From Methanobacteriota archaeon (GTDB lineage: Archaea; Thermoplasmatota; Poseidoniia; Poseidoniales; Thalassarchaeaceae), in NCBI GenBank assembly GCA_019654055.1, contig BPDA01000005.1, positions 1-59,460 on the forward strand: DNA of 59,460 nucleotides. The letters are read 5' to 3'. Every line of letters begins with the position of its first letter. The first letter of the stretch is position 1. Of this stretch, positions 56,986-59,460 are shown piece by piece. A program made the translations under genes and the position numbers. The notes under the pieces were generated by a model, which was not told the origin of the DNA, made no database searches, and saw only the letters and a program-made list of their open reading frames with translations.

Positions 56986-58376
56986 TCACAGAAGATCCTC
57001 GGCCTTTGAGAGTTGTTCCTTGACCTTCTTCTCTACTATGTCGAGGTTGTTACGAAGATCTTCTAGAGTAGTGATTGCGCTACTAGCGCCCCCCTTCATC
57101 GATTGGAAGAGGCCGAGTTTGGTCTTGGCCTGAGTAAGATGCTTTCGCAATGCATCTACATCGATTTCATCCTCTCCACTCGAGCGTATCTCCTCTGCGA
57201 TTAGTTGTGCTCGTAGGGTTCGGTAAACTACCTCAAGTGCGAGAAAATCGTCGTTATCCCAGTCGACACCCACGATGAAGTTCTCGTCCTCTTGTCCAAC
57301 GACATGCTGACGCACTCCCATCCACTTTCTCTCCATTAGACCTATTCCGCAGACAGCACCGCGCATCTTCACGCCACCCCTAGTCTGTTTGATGAGCTCT
57401 TTACGGCTGATTGATTTCCCCGATTTTGCTTCGATAGCAATACGAATCTCGGCAATACCAGGTGAAATGATTAAAATTTGACGATATCTCCAATTTTCGA
57501 CCTCGACTTGCCCACGCCTTCGCCGCCAGTGTGCTCTATCCGGTCACCGAACAAATCAGCAATATCTTGCAATGCTCAACAGCATCGTTCTCAAAGTGAA
57601 TTCCCCTTTTCCCCGGGACTTTTTTCCTTGAGTTCGGAAATTTCGTCCTCTTTTGACTGGAGTAGTTCGTCGACTTTGAGGGCTGACTTGATCTGGTCCA
57701 TTTCCGTTTTCAAATCGCTCTTCAATTTGGTGAAGTTGGTACGTTGTTCATTGAGGAAATGTCGCAAGGGAGAGTCTTCGCTAGCCATATCAAGGGCAGA
57801 GGTGATCTCTTTCTCTACGCCCTCAAACTTCGTATCCATCACCGCAGTAACGCGATTAGGTACGCTGCTCGCCTTATCCGGATTTGAAATGTCATCGAAT
57901 ATGCTATCCAACCGCTTTTTCAGATCGCCTCTTTCACCGAATGAGTCACTAAGGCGGTTGGCCAGTTGTGATTCATCTCCTGTCAGTTTCCGGTCGATTA
58001 GGAGAGAGAGTGATTCCTCAAATTCGGCATCGAACTCCCGATACTTGTTGATAGTAGAGTCGATGGCATTCTCAATCCGTTCGGTAGAGAGTGTGAATTC
58101 ACCACCCTCAATCGCGAGTAAACCAATTTTTAGAGCTCGAACCAAGTGACCCCGCAGACGGTCTGGATCGTTCTTGATATCATCAGGAATCTTGTTTAGG
58201 ATATCTATTGGAACAAGCAGATTGTAATCAGAATCACCGAATTCAGAAGGCATATCTCCAGTCACCCACTCCGCTGCAATTAGGAGATATCTTCCGAGGT
58301 ATTTGAACTCTGAGAGTACCAATCCGCACCCCCCCAATCTCCAAATTGATTCATAGGTGTAATCGGACCTTCGCAA
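56986..58376 (-). CDS. Coiled-coil protein with PD-(D/E)XK nuclease-like domain (frameshifted)
   Basis: The first 260 residues (from TTG 58376) form a mostly helical, charged region ending in a coiled coil (DLKTEMDQIKSALKVDELLQ). Across breaks near 57600, 57570 and 57490 follows a nuclease-like core: GIHFENDAVE, FGDRIEHTGGEGVGKS, SKIGDIV (catalytic Asp), and IAEIRIAIEAKSGKS (the ExK pair). It ends with the 128-aa segment to 56986 (VCGIGLMERKWMG; VKEQLSKAEDLL). The layout resembles DUF2130/RmuC-type nucleases. The DNA is visibly AT-richer than its neighbours (many AAA, AAT, ATT and GAT codons), suggesting recent transfer, possibly a defence gene. Confidence 0.62.
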
Positions 58377-58379
58377 ACC

Positions 58380-58992
58380 ATGAGGGTTCGAAGGCTGGCT
58401 ATGTTACTGTCCGGTCTTGTACCACACACTTGCGACTCAGTCGAACTCGAGCAGTACTCCACCGACGGCAATCTAGCGGCCCGCTGGCTAACTGACATCG
58501 CTGCGTTCGGAGACCTCTCTGAGGGATGCACGGTCGCAGACCTTGGAGCGGGCAACGGAGTTCTTGGACTGGGGGCGCTTGCGATGGGCGCTGGAAGGGG
58601 GGATTCTAGTCGAGGCCGACCAAGCAGCATGCGATGTCGCGAAGTCGAACGCCGAGTCGACGGGGTTCGCTGATTTGGTGGAGGTGATTCGGGCCAAATT
58701 TGGTTCGGATTCGGTTGATTTGAGCTCTGCTGATGTGGTAATCAGCAACCCGCCATGGGGTAGGCAGACGCCTAGGGCCGACCGCCCTTTCCTCGAGGCT
58801 ATGATTGCCACAGCGACTCCGACCCATCTGCTACACAGTGCTGAGGCCACTCACATCCAACCTCTGTTTGAGGAGCGGGGTTTGGGCGGCCGAGAGGTAG
58901 GGAGGCCGACTTCGCCCTCCCGGCGTATTCGCACCACAGTCGACAGAGGGGGAAGGGCTAGGGCTGCGTTCTGGCGCCTCACTCCTCCCTGA
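58380..58992 (+). CDS. METTL5-like RNA N6-adenine methyltransferase (frameshifted)
   Basis: The N-terminus VELEQYSTDGNLAARWL is the LEQYxT segment typical of METTL5-type enzymes, which methylate an adenine of small-subunit rRNA in eukaryotes. The SAM motif VADLGAGNGVLGLGAL follows. After a break near 58590-58605 the other frame gives ILVEADQAACDVAKSNAEST and the catalytic SNPPWG motif. A second pair of compensating breaks falls near 58885-58940, before GRARAAFWRLTPP. The total is about 205 aa, the family length. It precedes csl4 on the same strand. Confidence 0.8.
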
Positions 58993-59048
58993 GCCTACGG
59001 CTCATCTCGGCCGGACCGTTCATAGGGGATTGGCCGGTCGGCGGGCCG

Positions 59049-59460
59049 ATGACCGCTGCAGCAGGCGACTTCGTCTCACCCGGATCCTCGGTGGCAATCC
59101 CAGACGGAATCGAAGCCGGTGATGGCATTCAAAGCGATTCGTCTGGCTCGGTCGCAGTGGTTACCGGGACTCTGGTCCAAAGCGACGGAACCATGTCGGT
59201 CGACCCATCGAGGCCATCGGTCAACTCGCCCCAGATAGGGGATGTAATCATCGCAGAGGTCAACCGCCTCAATCCCAAGACGGCCGAGGTCCGCGTACTC
59301 CACATCGAAGGCAAGGACGGTGGTCACAGGGACGTCCCTGCCGGGAAACTGTTCGCAGACATCTTCGTCACCAACTTCGTCGATCGCTTCCTGCCCTCCG
59401 CCGGGGACGCTATGCGCAAGAGGGACGTGGTCCGCGCGCGATAGTGGAACTCGAACCCAT
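59049..59460 (+). CDS. csl4: Exosome RNA-binding subunit Csl4 (3' partial)
   Basis: Csl4 is a cap subunit of the archaeal exosome, which degrades and tails RNA. The N-terminal domain (GDFVSPGSSVAIPDGIEAGD) leads into an S1-type domain (PQIGDVIIAEVNRLNPKTAE; MRKRDVVRA). The frame closes at 59444, but the neighbouring frame continues VRAIVELEP to the window edge. A one-base slip in the cgcgcgcga run near 59435 is therefore likely, and the zinc-ribbon end of Csl4 lies beyond the window. Confidence 0.82.

Noticed and set aside
59420-59460. ggaactcgaaccc near the window end as a tRNA T-arm
   Set aside because: There is no matching acceptor or anticodon stem before it, and the sequence reads through as Csl4 (VELEP) in a corrected frame.

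Overview
The window looks like a chromosomal piece of a Marine Group II / Poseidoniia-type euryarchaeon (Thermoplasmatota). The gene set is archaeal: A-type ATP synthase, aIF2-gamma, ribosomal proteins S6e and L10e, Orc1/Cdc6, Dph2, exosome Csl4, an NMD3-like protein, DUF357 and a METTL5-like methyltransferase. These sit beside bacterial-type acquisitions: DNA gyrase A and B, Smc-ScpA-ScpB, SufBCD, system I cytochrome c maturation, class II HMG-CoA reductase, DUF4105 and M23 peptidase. Coding is dense and GC-rich. Lineage is inferred from gene content only; no rRNA gene is present.

Layout. 1-4112: 3' end of the ATP synthase operon (F-A-B-D). 4141-6605: a large membrane protein that I read as a catalytically dead site-2-protease relative. 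6602-7555: ketopantoate reductase. 7687-13227: smc-scpA-scpB. 13229-16609: HMG-CoA reductase, divergent from an Orc-like degenerate AAA/winged-helix protein, with a cluster of GCGTTAA motifs between them. 16618-22606: information-processing block (DUF357, PIN, aIF2-gamma, S6e, Cdc6, Dph2, phosphoribosyltransferase, L10e). 22674-25726: EamA transporter, EPSP synthase, DUF4105. 25744-30534: tRNA-Ser(GCU), gyrA, gyrB. 30729-31538: aroD. 31535-38362: surface-protein block (PKD metalloprotease and a membrane partner, glutaminyl cyclotransferase and a membrane partner). 38375-41481: thymidylate-kinase fusion, DUF2085, membrane Smr protein, tiny Cys-rich protein. 41522-45417: sufC-sufB-sufD, divergent from a NifU-like scaffold. 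45414-51936: Maf, membrane-anchored subtilase, rhomboid. 52004-54357: ccmA-ccmB-ccmC and a ccmD-like ORF. 54389-56396: NMD3-like and PGI/PMI genes, both badly frameshifted. 56390-58376: M23 peptidase and an AT-richer PD-(D/E)XK nuclease. 58380-end: METTL5-like methyltransferase and Csl4.

Genes that plausibly work together: aroD and aroA (aromatic amino acids), HMG-CoA reductase (isoprenoid lipids), panE (CoA), the condensin triad plus gyrase plus Cdc6 (chromosome replication and topology), Suf plus NifU (Fe-S clusters), and a secreted/cell-surface proteolysis set (subtilase, PKD metalloprotease, rhomboid, glutaminyl cyclase) expected in a protein-degrading heterotroph.

Caution: many conserved, normally essential genes (atpB, atpD, nmd3, aroA) carry single-base frame breaks, clustered at 1-6 kb, 22.7-24.4 kb and 53.9-59.4 kb. 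I treat most of these as sequence errors rather than pseudogenes. No IS element, prophage, rRNA or CRISPR array was seen, and no stretch over about 300 bases is left without a gene assignment.
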